From Sphingobium sp. (GTDB lineage: Bacteria > Pseudomonadota > Alphaproteobacteria > Sphingomonadales > Sphingomonadaceae): a DNA stretch of 27,972 nt. Location: assembly GCA_030148625.1 (NCBI GenBank), contig JASBTC010000345.1:1-27972 (forward strand), in the 5' to 3' direction. The translations under genes were made by a program, and so were the position numbers. The notes under the pieces are model-generated. The model was not told the origin of the DNA, did no database searches, and saw only the letters and a program-made list of their open reading frames with translations. Below are positions 8,073 to 15,299 of the stretch, one piece after another; the first letter of the stretch is position 1, and the number at the start of each line of letters is the position of its first letter.

Positions 8073-10679
8073 TCATGCGACGAGCGCGAGCCGCCGGCGC
8101 CCGGCGACGCTCCTCGCCCCGCCGCCGACCAGCGTCTGCAGGTCGATCAGGCCGCGCGCCAGGCCGACGCCATGCGGCCCGGCGATATAGCGAGGTTCCC
8201 AGATCGGCGAGAATTTGTCCTTATAGGCGCGCAGGCCCTCGAAGCCGTAAAAGGCGTCGCCATGCCGATAGAGCAGTGCGCCCGCCCGCGCCCACATCGG
8301 CGCCAGCCGACGCGATTCGATGCCGGACAACGGTGCAAGACCAAGGTTGAACCAGCGATAGCCCTGCCCGCTTCCCCATTTCATCAGCCGGACGAATAGA
8401 TAGTCCATCGTGCCATAGGGGATCTGGTCGGCATGGCGCATCAGATCGACCGACAATTCCTCGCGATTCTCGGTCTTCCAGATATTGGCGAAGGCGACGA
8501 TGCGGCCATGCTGCCGAACGATCGCGCAGTCGAAGCGGGCGAGATAGGCCGGATCGAAACGGCCGATCGAGAACGCCTTTTCGGTTTGCCGCTTGGCGTG
8601 CAGCCAGGCATCGGACACCGCGCGCAGCTCGGCGAGGATCGATGGGACATCGGCCGCCGCAACGATCTCGAACGCCGCCCCTTCACGCTCCGCACGGCGC
8701 TCGGCATGGCGCAGCGACTTCATTTCGGGCGTGTCGGTGGTGAAGCCCGGCAACGCGACCCGGGCCTCCTCGCCATATTTGACCAACTGGAGGCCAAGGT
8801 CGATCGCCACCGGCACCGACGCGAGCGAGATCTGGTAAAGCAGCAGCCGGCCCTGCGCGGCATCCGCCATCTCGCGGATCCGCCAGAGCAGATCGGGCCA
8901 TTCCGCCTTGAGGCCGACCGGATCGCCCATCACGATCCAGCTCTGGCCCTGCACCTGGTACATGAGCAGCGCCTCTCCGCTCGCGGAAAACAGGAAACGC
9001 TTGTCGCCGGTCAGCGCGAGCATCGCATCGGTCCGCGGGCTGTGGGCGAGCGCGGGCGGCATGATCCCGCCATCGTCCGCCATCGGTTCGCTCGCGGGCG
9101 GATGCGCATGGCCGAACAAGCCATGGATTGCGAAACCGATCAGCACGACCGCCGCAACGAAGCTGGCGCGCAGGAAACGCGACGCATCGCCGCTCCATGC
9201 GAACCGCCACCACAGATCGTCCTGATAGGCGACATGCTTGAAGGCGAAGAAACCGATCCAGGTCGACAGCGCAAGCGCGATGATGACAGTCACCAGCGCA
9301 CGTGGCGTCCCCAGCGCGCCGGTCATCGCGGTGCGCCGATAAAAGGCGGGGCGCGAAAGCTGGAGCAGGCCGGCAATGCCGAGCAGGATCAGCGCCTCCT
9401 CATAGTCGATGCCTTTGGACAGCGAGAAAGCGGCGCCCGCCAGCAGCAGCAATCTGCACATCAGGAACGCGGCATCCAGCCGGCGGTACAGGCCGGGTGC
9501 GATCAGCAGCAGCGCGGTCCCCGCCAGGCTCGCCGCGATATGCGACGCCTCGACAAAGGGCAGAGGCACCAGGTCGCGCAGCAGATGAAGCCGCGCCGGG
9601 ATCGCGGGCAGCGATCCCGATACGAGCAGCACGATGCCGCCGACAAAGACCAGCCCGGACAGGAAGGTCGGCGCGATGCCGTGGAGCGCGAAGCGCAGCG
9701 CACCGATCGCGGTCGCGATCGGCTGGCGGATCGTGCGGCGCTCATGAACGGCGAGCAGGATCGCACCCACGCCAAGCGGCAGCAGATAGTAAATGATCCG
9801 GTAGAGGATCAGCGCGGCCAGCAGCTTCGAGGGATCGACGCCTGGCAGCGCCGCGATGATGACGGCTTCGAATATGCCGACGCCGCCGGGAACATGGCTG
9901 AGCAGCGCCACGACGATGGCGAGCGCATAGCCGAGGAAGATCACCGGAAAGGCGCCGACGCCGGCGCCGGGCACCAACACCAGCAAGGCAGCGCTGGCCG
10001 CGGCGAGATCGAGTGCGGCAACCGCGATCTGCAAACATGCCTGCCCCGCCGTCGGTCGCGGAAAATGCCATTTGAACAGCGTGATGCTCCGCGCCTCGCC
10101 GCGCAATGTGAGAATGAAAAGGCCGGCCGCGGCGAGGATCGCGATCCCGATCATGCGCTGCGCCGCGAGCGGCACCGTCAGCGCGCCGAATGCGAGCGGC
10201 ATGGGGTGAACGGCAAGTGCCGCCCCCGCCATCACCACGATCCCGGCCCAGAATGTGATGCTCGCGGTCGCGATCACGCGGACGATGTCGGCGGTCTCGA
10301 GGCCGGCGGCGCTGTAGATCCGGTACCGCGCAGGACCGCCGGTGAGCAGCGCGAAGCCGAAATTATGGCTGAGCGTATAGCTGGTCAGCGAAGCGAGCGC
10401 GGCCGTGCGATAGGGCAAGGGCCGGCCGATGATATGAAGCGCGAGCACGTCGTAGAGGGTGAGCAGGAAATAGCTGAAGGCAGTCAGTGCGATCGCCGCG
10501 GCGACCTGGCCCAGGCCGACATTGTGAAACGCCGCGCGGACATCCTTGGCATGGACGTCCATGAGCAATTGATGGAGTGCGAAGAAGCCGAGCGCCGCGA
10601 CCCCCAATATCGCCGCGACCCTGATCGCCACGCCATAACGTTCGAATATCCGTCGTGCGTGCCCCACCGCCATACCCAT
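8073..10679 (-). CDS. mprF: Lysylphosphatidylglycerol synthase/flippase (MprF / LpiA)
   Basis: An 868-residue bifunctional membrane enzyme. The N-terminal half has about 14 hydrophobic segments of the MprF flippase type. The C-terminal third (about residue 545 onward) is the soluble DUF2156 domain that transfers lysine (or another amino acid) from aminoacyl-tRNA to phosphatidylglycerol; it ends with the typical GTMDYLFVRLMKWG and RWFNLGLAPLSG segments. The product lowers the negative charge of the membrane and in other bacteria protects from cationic peptides and acid. The length matches LpiA of rhizobia. ATG 10679, preceded by GGGGA, starts four bases after the DUF2147 stop; ATG 10673 is an alternative. 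It is the last gene of the acvB operon. The amino acid donor cannot be told from sequence. Confidence 0.93.
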   Translation of the reverse strand: MGMAVGHARRIFERYGVAIRVAAILGVAALGFFALHQLLMDVHAKDVRAAFHNVGLGQVAAAIALTAFSYFLLTLYDVLALHIIGRPLPYRTAALASLTSYTLSHNFGFALLTGGPARYRIYSAAGLETADIVRVIATASITFWAGIVVMAGAALAVHPMPLAFGALTVPLAAQRMIGIAILAAAGLFILTLRGEARSITLFKWHFPRPTAGQACLQIAVAALDLAAASAALLVLVPGAGVGAFPVIFLGYALAIVVALLSHVPGGVGIFEAVIIAALPGVDPSKLLAALILYRIIYYLLPLGVGAILLAVHERRTIRQPIATAIGALRFALHGIAPTFLSGLVFVGGIVLLVSGSLPAIPARLHLLRDLVPLPFVEASHIAASLAGTALLLIAPGLYRRLDAAFLMCRLLLLAGAAFSLSKGIDYEEALILLGIAGLLQLSRPAFYRRTAMTGALGTPRALVTVIIALALSTWIGFFAFKHVAYQDDLWWRFAWSGDASRFLRASFVAAVVLIGFAIHGLFGHAHPPASEPMADDGGIMPPALAHSPRTDAMLALTGDKRFLFSASGEALLMYQVQGQSWIVMGDPVGLKAEWPDLLWRIREMADAAQGRLLLYQISLASVPVAIDLGLQLVKYGEEARVALPGFTTDTPEMKSLRHAERRAEREGAAFEIVAAADVPSILAELRAVSDAWLHAKRQTEKAFSIGRFDPAYLARFDCAIVRQHGRIVAFANIWKTENREELSVDLMRHADQIPYGTMDYLFVRLMKWGSGQGYRWFNLGLAPLSGIESRRLAPMWARAGALLYRHGDAFYGFEGLRAYKDKFSPIWEPRYIAGPHGVGLARGLIDLQTLVGGGARSVAGRRRLALVA

Positions 10680-10683
10680 GATG

Positions 10684-11103
10684 TCATCCCCGCTGCCAGG
10701 TCTGCGATTTGCAGATCCAGCCACCCAATATGCAGCCGCTGATCTTCAGGCTGTTCGGATCGAGCTGCCTGATCGTCGAATAATAGGTCTTGCCCATGTC
10801 GGGCACATAGACCCGCCCCTGCCATCGTCCCGGGCCGGTCGCATGATAGTCCTGCAGCAGGGTGATGCCGATCAGCTTGTCGATCCCGGCTTCATGCGCA
10901 TCGGCGGTGGCCTGTGGATTGGCCCAGATCACCCAGCCGCACAGCTTGTCCCCGCATCCGCCGGTCTGCACCTTCACCGATCCCTTGGGATTGACCCAGG
11001 TGCCGATGACGCCGGTGCCGGACGCGACGGTCGCATCGGCGCCGACGGGGGTCAGCGACAGCATGATCGCGGCGGAAAGCGCGGAAATTTGCCTGAACCT
11101 CAT
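10684..11103 (-). CDS. DUF2147 domain periplasmic protein
   Basis: A 139-residue secreted protein with a signal peptide (cleavage near GADA, residue about 23) and a single DUF2147 domain. Family marks are GTWVNPKGSVKVQ, the paired-cysteine CGDKLCGWVIW, GRVYVPDMGKTYYSTI and the end LKISGCILGGWICKSQTW, giving four cysteines likely to form disulfides in the periplasm. The start at 11103 has GGAGG five bases upstream and overlaps the virJ-like stop as ATGA. The mprF ATG follows after four bases. The domain's function is unknown; its position between a lysyl-PG hydrolase family pair and the lysyl-PG synthase suggests a role at the membrane surface, which is inference only. Confidence 0.86.
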   Translation of the reverse strand: MRFRQISALSAAIMLSLTPVGADATVASGTGVIGTWVNPKGSVKVQTGGCGDKLCGWVIWANPQATADAHEAGIDKLIGITLLQDYHATGPGRWQGRVYVPDMGKTYYSTIRQLDPNSLKISGCILGGWICKSQTWQRG

Positions 11104-11918
11104 GGCATCCTCCGTCCAATGGCAGGGATGGAGACTAGCGACGGTGCGATGACACCGGCATGGGGGAATTCCGAAACTTTGGTAATGTTGGCGCGCGTGG
11201 CGAGCACCCGATCGATCGCGACGCGCAACACGCGATGGAGCGCATCGACATCGCCGTCGAGCGGATGGCCCCCGGGCAACGCGATGCTGCGGACATTGGG
11301 CTGGCTGAGCAGCGGACAAAGGCTTTCGATCTCCTCGACGCCATGGACGCAGAGCACCGGCACCCAGGTCAGCGCGCGCGCGGTCGGCAGCGCAGGCGCG
11401 TCGGGCCTGGCCCAGTTGAGCAGTTCCGACGGCGAGGCGCGGAAGAACAGGGTGTCGGTGGGCACGACCAGCGCGACGAGCCGCACCCTGGCGCGCAGCG
11501 CCGGCGGCAGCCGCGTCAGGCCGACATGGAGCATGTCCGCACCAAAGGACTGGCCGATCAGGATCAGCCGGTCGGCATGGCCCATGGCCAGCGCACGCCG
11601 CGCCGCCGAAGCGACCAGCACGGCGACTTCATCGGGCGTCCGCTGACGGCGGAAAAAAGTGAGCGAATTGACGCCGACCACCGGAATCCCGTCGGCCGCC
11701 AGCCGTCTGGCGATCCTCGGCCCCATGCCGACGCGAAAGCCCATGTCACCCGACAGGATCACCGCCGCGACATCGCCGCGCCCCGCCGATGGCCGTGCGG
11801 TCGCCGGAACCTCGGTGAACACCGGACCACCGAAATAGCCGATATGGGCGGCGAACCCCAATATCGCGGCCATGATCGCCGCGAGCAGGCCCAGGGTCAG
11901 CCCCCATCGCCGGCTCAT
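11100..11918 (-). CDS. VirJ-like alpha/beta-hydrolase, membrane anchored
   Basis: A 272-residue protein with an N-terminal membrane anchor or signal (residues about 7-27) and one VirJ domain (virulence-protein fold of Agrobacterium VirJ and the C-terminal half of AcvB). The nucleophile elbow reads IGQSFGAD (Ser about 124); the family lead motif usually written SGDGGW is here SGDMGF (56-61). Further matches are GVNSLTFFRRQRTPDE and the C-terminal LPGGHPLDGD, whose His (about 218) fits the catalytic base. It therefore keeps Ser and His of a hydrolase but with altered surroundings. Start ATG overlaps the acvB stop as ATGA, and its own stop overlaps the DUF2147 start the same way. Probable periplasmic side location, lipid substrate inferred from context. 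Confidence 0.82.
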   Translation of the reverse strand: MSRRWGLTLGLLAAIMAAILGFAAHIGYFGGPVFTEVPATARPSAGRGDVAAVILSGDMGFRVGMGPRIARRLAADGIPVVGVNSLTFFRRQRTPDEVAVLVASAARRALAMGHADRLILIGQSFGADMLHVGLTRLPPALRARVRLVALVVPTDTLFFRASPSELLNWARPDAPALPTARALTWVPVLCVHGVEEIESLCPLLSQPNVRSIALPGGHPLDGDVDALHRVLRVAIDRVLATRANITKVSEFPHAGVIAPSLVSIPAIGRRMP

Positions 11919-13378
11919 GCGCGAATCCCGCGAAGCACGGTGGCGGCGACCAGATCGGCATTGCCGCCGAAATGATGGCCGCCGGGCAGCACGGCCTGCA
12001 CGACGCCCGCCGGCAGCGAGGGGCAGGCGCTGTCGCTTTCCTGCGTGCCGCGGATGCACTGGAACGGCACATGCTTCAGCCGCCGGATCTGGGGCACGGT
12101 CGGCAACGCGTTGGCGCCCTCGACATCGAGCCAGGACGCAAGATGGAACTGGAAATCCGCGCTTCCGCTCAATCCCAGCATGCTGACGCGGGCAAGCGCG
12201 GGGCGCAGGACCTGCGGCATCGCATCGACGATGAAGGGCAGATCGTCCGCGCCGAACGAATAGCCGAGCAGGAGCAGCCTGGGGCGTTGCCATTGCTGGC
12301 TGAAATGATTGACGATCCGCCCGAGATCGCTGCCGGCCTGTTGCGGGCTCTTCGCGTTCCAGAAATAGTCGAGGCTGTCGATACCGACCACGGGCACGCC
12401 CGATGCGGCCAGCCGCGTCGCGACCGCGCGGTCGAGACCGACCCAGCCGCCATCGCCCGAATACATCACCGCCATCAGGTTGGTCCGGCGGGCGGTGGGA
12501 TCGGTCACGATGTTGAGCGGCAGATCGTCGACGCTCGCGGCCGGCCCGATCGCCGCATCCCCGCTTTCGAGCATCGGCGCGAAGGCGGCGGTGAATTGCG
12601 GCATCCAGTGCGCCTGAACCGAAAAGCCATGGCCGACCTTGGCCAGTTCGATCAGCTGGGCTTCGGGGATCCTGCCCGTGAAGCTGCGCGTGACCGCGGG
12701 TGCGACGACCTGATCGTCGAGCCCCTGGAGCACGAGCCAGGGCGCCGAGAGATGCGGGACCGGTGCGAAGAGCCAGCCCGCCTCGGGCTTGGTGATCCGG
12801 GAGACCGACAGGCCGGGCGCGGCGCACCATGGCTTCCTGCCCCCGATATCGGGGCCGAAACCGAGCGAGACCGCGCCGCGATAGGCGCCCGCGGGGGCCT
12901 GTGCCAGCGCGCCATAGGCGAGCGTCGCGCCCGAGGAATAACCGACCAGGATCGGCTTGATGTAACGATCGAGCCCGATGCGATGCTCGAAATCCTGGGC
13001 CAGTGCGGCAAGCGCATAGTTGGGATTGACGCAGTGGTCGGCGCCGCCCTCAAGCGATTTTTGAAAAGCCGGGGTGGAAAAGCCGGCGACGGCGATGCCC
13101 TGACGCGTCAGCGCTTTCGCCATGTCGACGACACCCAGATTCCAGCCGCCATCACCCGACATGAACAGGGCGACGCCGCGGATCGAGCCAGCCGGCAGAT
13201 AGGTCGAGACCGGCCCGACCTGCGCCAGCCGCATCGTGCCGTCCATGGCGGGGCGCGGCGCGTCCTGCTCGATCGCGGGCGCCGTATTCGCCGCGACATG
13301 TGCGCGCGGATAGGCAAGCACGGCTGCCGTCGCGGCCAGCACCACCGCCGATCCGATCTTCAGAAACGACATGCGCAT
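11915..13378 (-). CDS. acvB: AcvB-type virulence-factor hydrolase with two VirJ-like domains
   Basis: A 487-residue exported protein. After an N-terminal signal (about 1-30) come two alpha/beta-hydrolase units. The first has FMSGDGGWNLG (72-82), GYSSG (Ser148), GLDD (about 219-222) and GHGF (His250). The second is the VirJ domain proper, with MYSGDGGW, GIDSLDYFW, GYSFGADD (Ser374) and LPGGHHFGG (His468/469). AcvB of Agrobacterium tumefaciens is a periplasmic lysyl-phosphatidylglycerol hydrolase whose gene lies with lpiA, so the mprF homologue three genes downstream strongly supports this role here. The start is fixed by GGGGGA six bases before ATG 13378. DUF6491 ends 46 bases upstream and is probably in the same transcript. 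Confidence 0.9.
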   Translation of the reverse strand: MRMSFLKIGSAVVLAATAAVLAYPRAHVAANTAPAIEQDAPRPAMDGTMRLAQVGPVSTYLPAGSIRGVALFMSGDGGWNLGVVDMAKALTRQGIAVAGFSTPAFQKSLEGGADHCVNPNYALAALAQDFEHRIGLDRYIKPILVGYSSGATLAYGALAQAPAGAYRGAVSLGFGPDIGGRKPWCAAPGLSVSRITKPEAGWLFAPVPHLSAPWLVLQGLDDQVVAPAVTRSFTGRIPEAQLIELAKVGHGFSVQAHWMPQFTAAFAPMLESGDAAIGPAASVDDLPLNIVTDPTARRTNLMAVMYSGDGGWVGLDRAVATRLAASGVPVVGIDSLDYFWNAKSPQQAGSDLGRIVNHFSQQWQRPRLLLLGYSFGADDLPFIVDAMPQVLRPALARVSMLGLSGSADFQFHLASWLDVEGANALPTVPQIRRLKHVPFQCIRGTQESDSACPSLPAGVVQAVLPGGHHFGGNADLVAATVLRGIRA

Positions 13379-13424
13379 GTCTGTTCCCCCTGTGGAGTCC
13401 TGTCCAATGCTCGACGCCCGCACT

Positions 13425-13793
13425 TCACCGCCGGGGCGGCGGCGGATCGCTCTTCACCAGCGAAACCAGCGGATAGGATTGGCCATGCACCACGATCGAG
13501 GAAAAGCGATCAAGCGTTGCGATCGGCCCGGTATCGAAGCCGAGATGCTCGACAAAGGGCAGGTCGAAGGCCGGCGACATCAATGTGGCGTGATACCATT
13601 GCCGATGCGCGTCCTCGATCCAGAGGCCCTTGGTGCCGTCCGCGCGCCAATCCTGGATTCCGCCGAGATTGACGAAGGGGATGGTCGCCTGTCGGTCCGG
13701 CTTTGCCGGCGACGGGGTGGCGGCGGTGGCGGGAACGGCGCCGATGGCCAGCGTGAGCGCTGCGACGGTGCCCATGAGGAGGTTGCGAAACAT
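13425..13793 (-). CDS. DUF6491 family secreted protein
   Basis: A 122-residue protein with a cleavable signal peptide (MFRNLLMGTVAALTLAIGAV, cut near ATA-AT) and a small domain matching DUF6491: IPFVNLGGIQDWRADGTKGL, WIEDAHRQWYHATLMSP, then GFDTGPIATLDRFSSI and a closing YPLVSLVKS. Related proteins in sphingomonads and Caulobacterales carry two cysteines in this domain; none is present here. AAGGAA lies about seven bases before the ATG. It is the first gene after the divergent control region and runs into acvB with a 46-base gap, so it probably heads the lysyl-PG operon. No biochemical function is known. Confidence 0.78.
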   Translation of the reverse strand: MFRNLLMGTVAALTLAIGAVPATAATPSPAKPDRQATIPFVNLGGIQDWRADGTKGLWIEDAHRQWYHATLMSPAFDLPFVEHLGFDTGPIATLDRFSSIVVHGQSYPLVSLVKSDPPPPRR

Positions 13794-13880
13794 GTCGCGT
13801 TCCTTTCGTCTCGACCGGACATCATGTCCGGCATGGCTGGACGATGGGCCGGTCCGCCTGTCGGTGCGCTGGGCGCAGGA

Positions 13881-13941
13881 TTAAGCTTTGGACAGGTTGC
13901 CGCCGGCCGGCCCTGATGACCGGCGGATGACCAAAGCTTAA
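13881..13941. repeat. Nested inverted repeat in the divergent DUF6491 / small-protein control region
   Basis: Outer arms TTAAGCTTTGG (13881-13891) and CCAAAGCTTAA (13931-13941) are perfect 11-base inverse copies. Inside them CCGCCGG (13900-13906) and CCGGCGG (13920-13926) form a second perfect inverted pair around a 13-base loop. Each outer arm also holds the palindrome AAGCTT. The structure lies 88 bases before the DUF6491 ATG and 96 bases before the ATG of the plus-strand small protein, a place suited to an operator read in both directions. It could alternatively act as a hairpin in RNA of either strand. Confidence 0.6.
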
Positions 13942-13950
13942 CATGACTCG

Positions 13951-13982
13951 CCGCGACCGATTGCACATATCCTAGGTCGCGG
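13951..13982. repeat. 8-base inverted repeat before the small secreted protein
   Basis: CCGCGACC (13951-13958) and GGTCGCGG (13975-13982) are perfect inverse copies separated by 16 bases. The element lies 55 bases before the plus-strand ATG at 14037. It may be a protein-binding site or a 5'-leader hairpin. Confidence 0.4.
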
Positions 13983-14036
13983 GACGAACCGCCGACCCCG
14001 ACGGGACCGCTCGCGCACATCGTGAAAGGACATGCC

Positions 14037-14258
14037 ATGAAGACGTTGCTGCTCGCCACCGCGCTGCTCCTGAGCGGCGCAACCGCGGCCCAGGCCGCCA
14101 CGCCACGGACGGTCGCCACGCCGCAGGGCGACGTGCCGCTCTGTTCGAAGACGGTCACCGACGAATGCATGAATCCGTCGCAAGCCACGGGGACGGCGCA
14201 TCATGCCCGCCACCATCATGTCGCGGCGAAGCGGCGGATCGCATCTACCCACGGATGA
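14037..14258 (+). CDS. Small secreted His-rich hypothetical protein
   Basis: A 73-residue protein with a clear signal peptide (MKTLLLATALLLSGATAAQA, cleavage near AQA-AT). The mature part of about 50 residues has two cysteines (LCSKTVTDECMNPSQA) and a basic, histidine-rich tail (HHARHHHVAAKRR) that could bind metal or anionic surfaces. AAAGGA at 14025-14030 lies six bases before the ATG, which fixes this start over the GTG at 14022. The family is not recognised. It is the first gene after the divergent control region and precedes DUF1003 by 66 bases containing a hairpin, so it may be in the same transcript as the two-component unit. Confidence 0.65.
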   Translation: MKTLLLATALLLSGATAAQAATPRTVATPQGDVPLCSKTVTDECMNPSQATGTAHHARHHHVAAKRRIASTHG

Positions 14259-14274
14259 TCGAACGGCCCATTGT

Positions 14275-14301
14275 CCGGAGGGTACGTAAACCGCCCTCCG
14301 G
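14275..14301 (+). promoter_or_regulatory. Leader hairpin before the DUF1003 gene
   Basis: CCGGAGGG (14275-14282) and CCCTCCGG (14294-14301) form a perfect eight-pair stem with an 11-base loop, ending 23 bases before the DUF1003 ATG. No T-run follows, so a standard intrinsic terminator is unlikely. The AGGGGA ribosome site (14313-14318) lies just outside the stem, so an RNA stability or attenuation role is possible. Confidence 0.4.
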
Positions 14302-14324
14302 GCATATTGGACAGGGGATATCAG

Positions 14325-14885
14325 ATGACCGGCCATGACATGCAGGCGCTCGCGACCAGGTTCTTCGGCAAGCCGATCGAGGCGCTGGAGCCCGAAGAGC
14401 ACAATGTCCTGACCACCATCCACACCCAGCGCCCGATCAGCCGCGACGCCGCCGATATCGCCGACGAGCGTTCCAGTTTCGGCGAAAGGCTGGCGGACCG
14501 GGTGGCCGCGGTCGGCGGCTCATGGGGCTTCATCATCACATTCGGCGTCGTCCTGTTCGGCTGGATGATCCTCAACACCGACATTCTCGGCCATTGGGGC
14601 AAGACGTTCGACCCCTATCCCTATATCTTCCTCAATCTGATGCTCTCGATGCTCGCCGCCATCCAGGCGCCGATCATCATGATGAGCCAGAACCGCCAGG
14701 CATCGAAGGATCGCGTCGCCGCAAGCCTCGATTTCGAGGTCAATCTGCGCGCCGAGCTCGAGATATTGCGGCTGCACGAAAAGCTCGATCGCGGCGTCGC
14801 CGACCGGCTCGACCAGCTTTCCCTGCAGCTTGCCGGGATCGTCAGCCGCCTTGATCGCCCCGGCGACACGCCGCAGACCGCATGA
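14325..14885 (+). CDS. DUF1003 domain inner-membrane protein
   Basis: A 186-residue membrane protein with two transmembrane helices (about 65-84 and 98-118) joined by a short loop, and a C-terminal cytoplasmic amphipathic helix region. The signature IFLNLMLSMLAAIQAPIIMM followed by SQNRQASKDR is the hallmark of DUF1003, and the tail EILRLHEKLD is also typical. The N-terminal about 50 residues are soluble and charged. AGGGGA sits six bases before the ATG at 14325. Its stop overlaps the PDZ gene's ATG (ATGA), so expression is coupled. Function is unknown for the family; position in front of a sensor pair suggests an envelope role, by inference. Confidence 0.86.
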   Translation: MTGHDMQALATRFFGKPIEALEPEEHNVLTTIHTQRPISRDAADIADERSSFGERLADRVAAVGGSWGFIITFGVVLFGWMILNTDILGHWGKTFDPYPYIFLNLMLSMLAAIQAPIIMMSQNRQASKDRVAASLDFEVNLRAELEILRLHEKLDRGVADRLDQLSLQLAGIVSRLDRPGDTPQTA

Positions 14886-15298
14886 TCATGGCGCGCCGGC
14901 GGCAGAGCGATCGGATGGCATGGTGGGGCATCTGGCTGTTGTGCTGCGTGCCGCTCGCCGCGGCGCCGCTGCTGCTGACTCTCCATGGCGACCGAATCCC
15001 TGCACGCGAGATCGAGCCGGTCCGGCCATCCGACCTGCTGCCCGGCATGACCGTTGAGCCCATGGCGTCGGGCCGCGGCCTCGTCGTCACGAGCCTTCGC
15101 TCCGACGGTGAGGCCGCGGCCCGGGGCATCGCGGTCGGCGACGCGATCGACGCGATCGACGGCCATCGCGTCGCAACACTGGATGAAGCGGCGGCTTGCC
15201 TCCATAACCATGCCGGCGCGGCGATCGCGCTCGGCATCATCCATGATCGCCAGGCGCGCATCGTGGACATCGTGATGCGGAACGGGGCGGAGGGTTGA
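14882..15298 (+). CDS. Membrane-anchored PDZ domain protein
   Basis: A 138-residue protein with one N-terminal transmembrane anchor (about 14-34) and a single PDZ domain on the periplasmic side (about 53-135). The domain shows the ligand-groove lead LLPGMTVEPM, then RGLVVTSL, and the carboxylate-loop partner ARGIAVGDAIDAIDGHRVAT. There is no protease domain, so it is a free-standing PDZ module rather than a DegS/HtrA-type enzyme. It overlaps DUF1003 by four bases and ends one base before the response-regulator ATG. It may bind exposed C-termini of envelope proteins and pass this to the kinase, but that is inference from gene order. Confidence 0.8.
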   Translation: MIMARRRQSDRMAWWGIWLLCCVPLAAAPLLLTLHGDRIPAREIEPVRPSDLLPGMTVEPMASGRGLVVTSLRSDGEAAARGIAVGDAIDAIDGHRVATLDEAAACLHNHAGAAIALGIIHDRQARIVDIVMRNGAEG

Positions 15299-15299
15299 G

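Noticed and set aside
8433..10742. Very long plus-strand open frame (about 769 codons) antisense to mprF
   Set aside because: The opposite strand encodes a well-conserved membrane enzyme. The antisense frame is rich in Arg, Asp, Gln and His as expected from GC-biased codons, and shows no domain.
11972..13672. Plus-strand open frame (about 566 codons) opposite acvB
   Set aside because: acvB has clear hydrolase motifs and ribosome site; the antisense frame is compositionally an artefact of GC bias.
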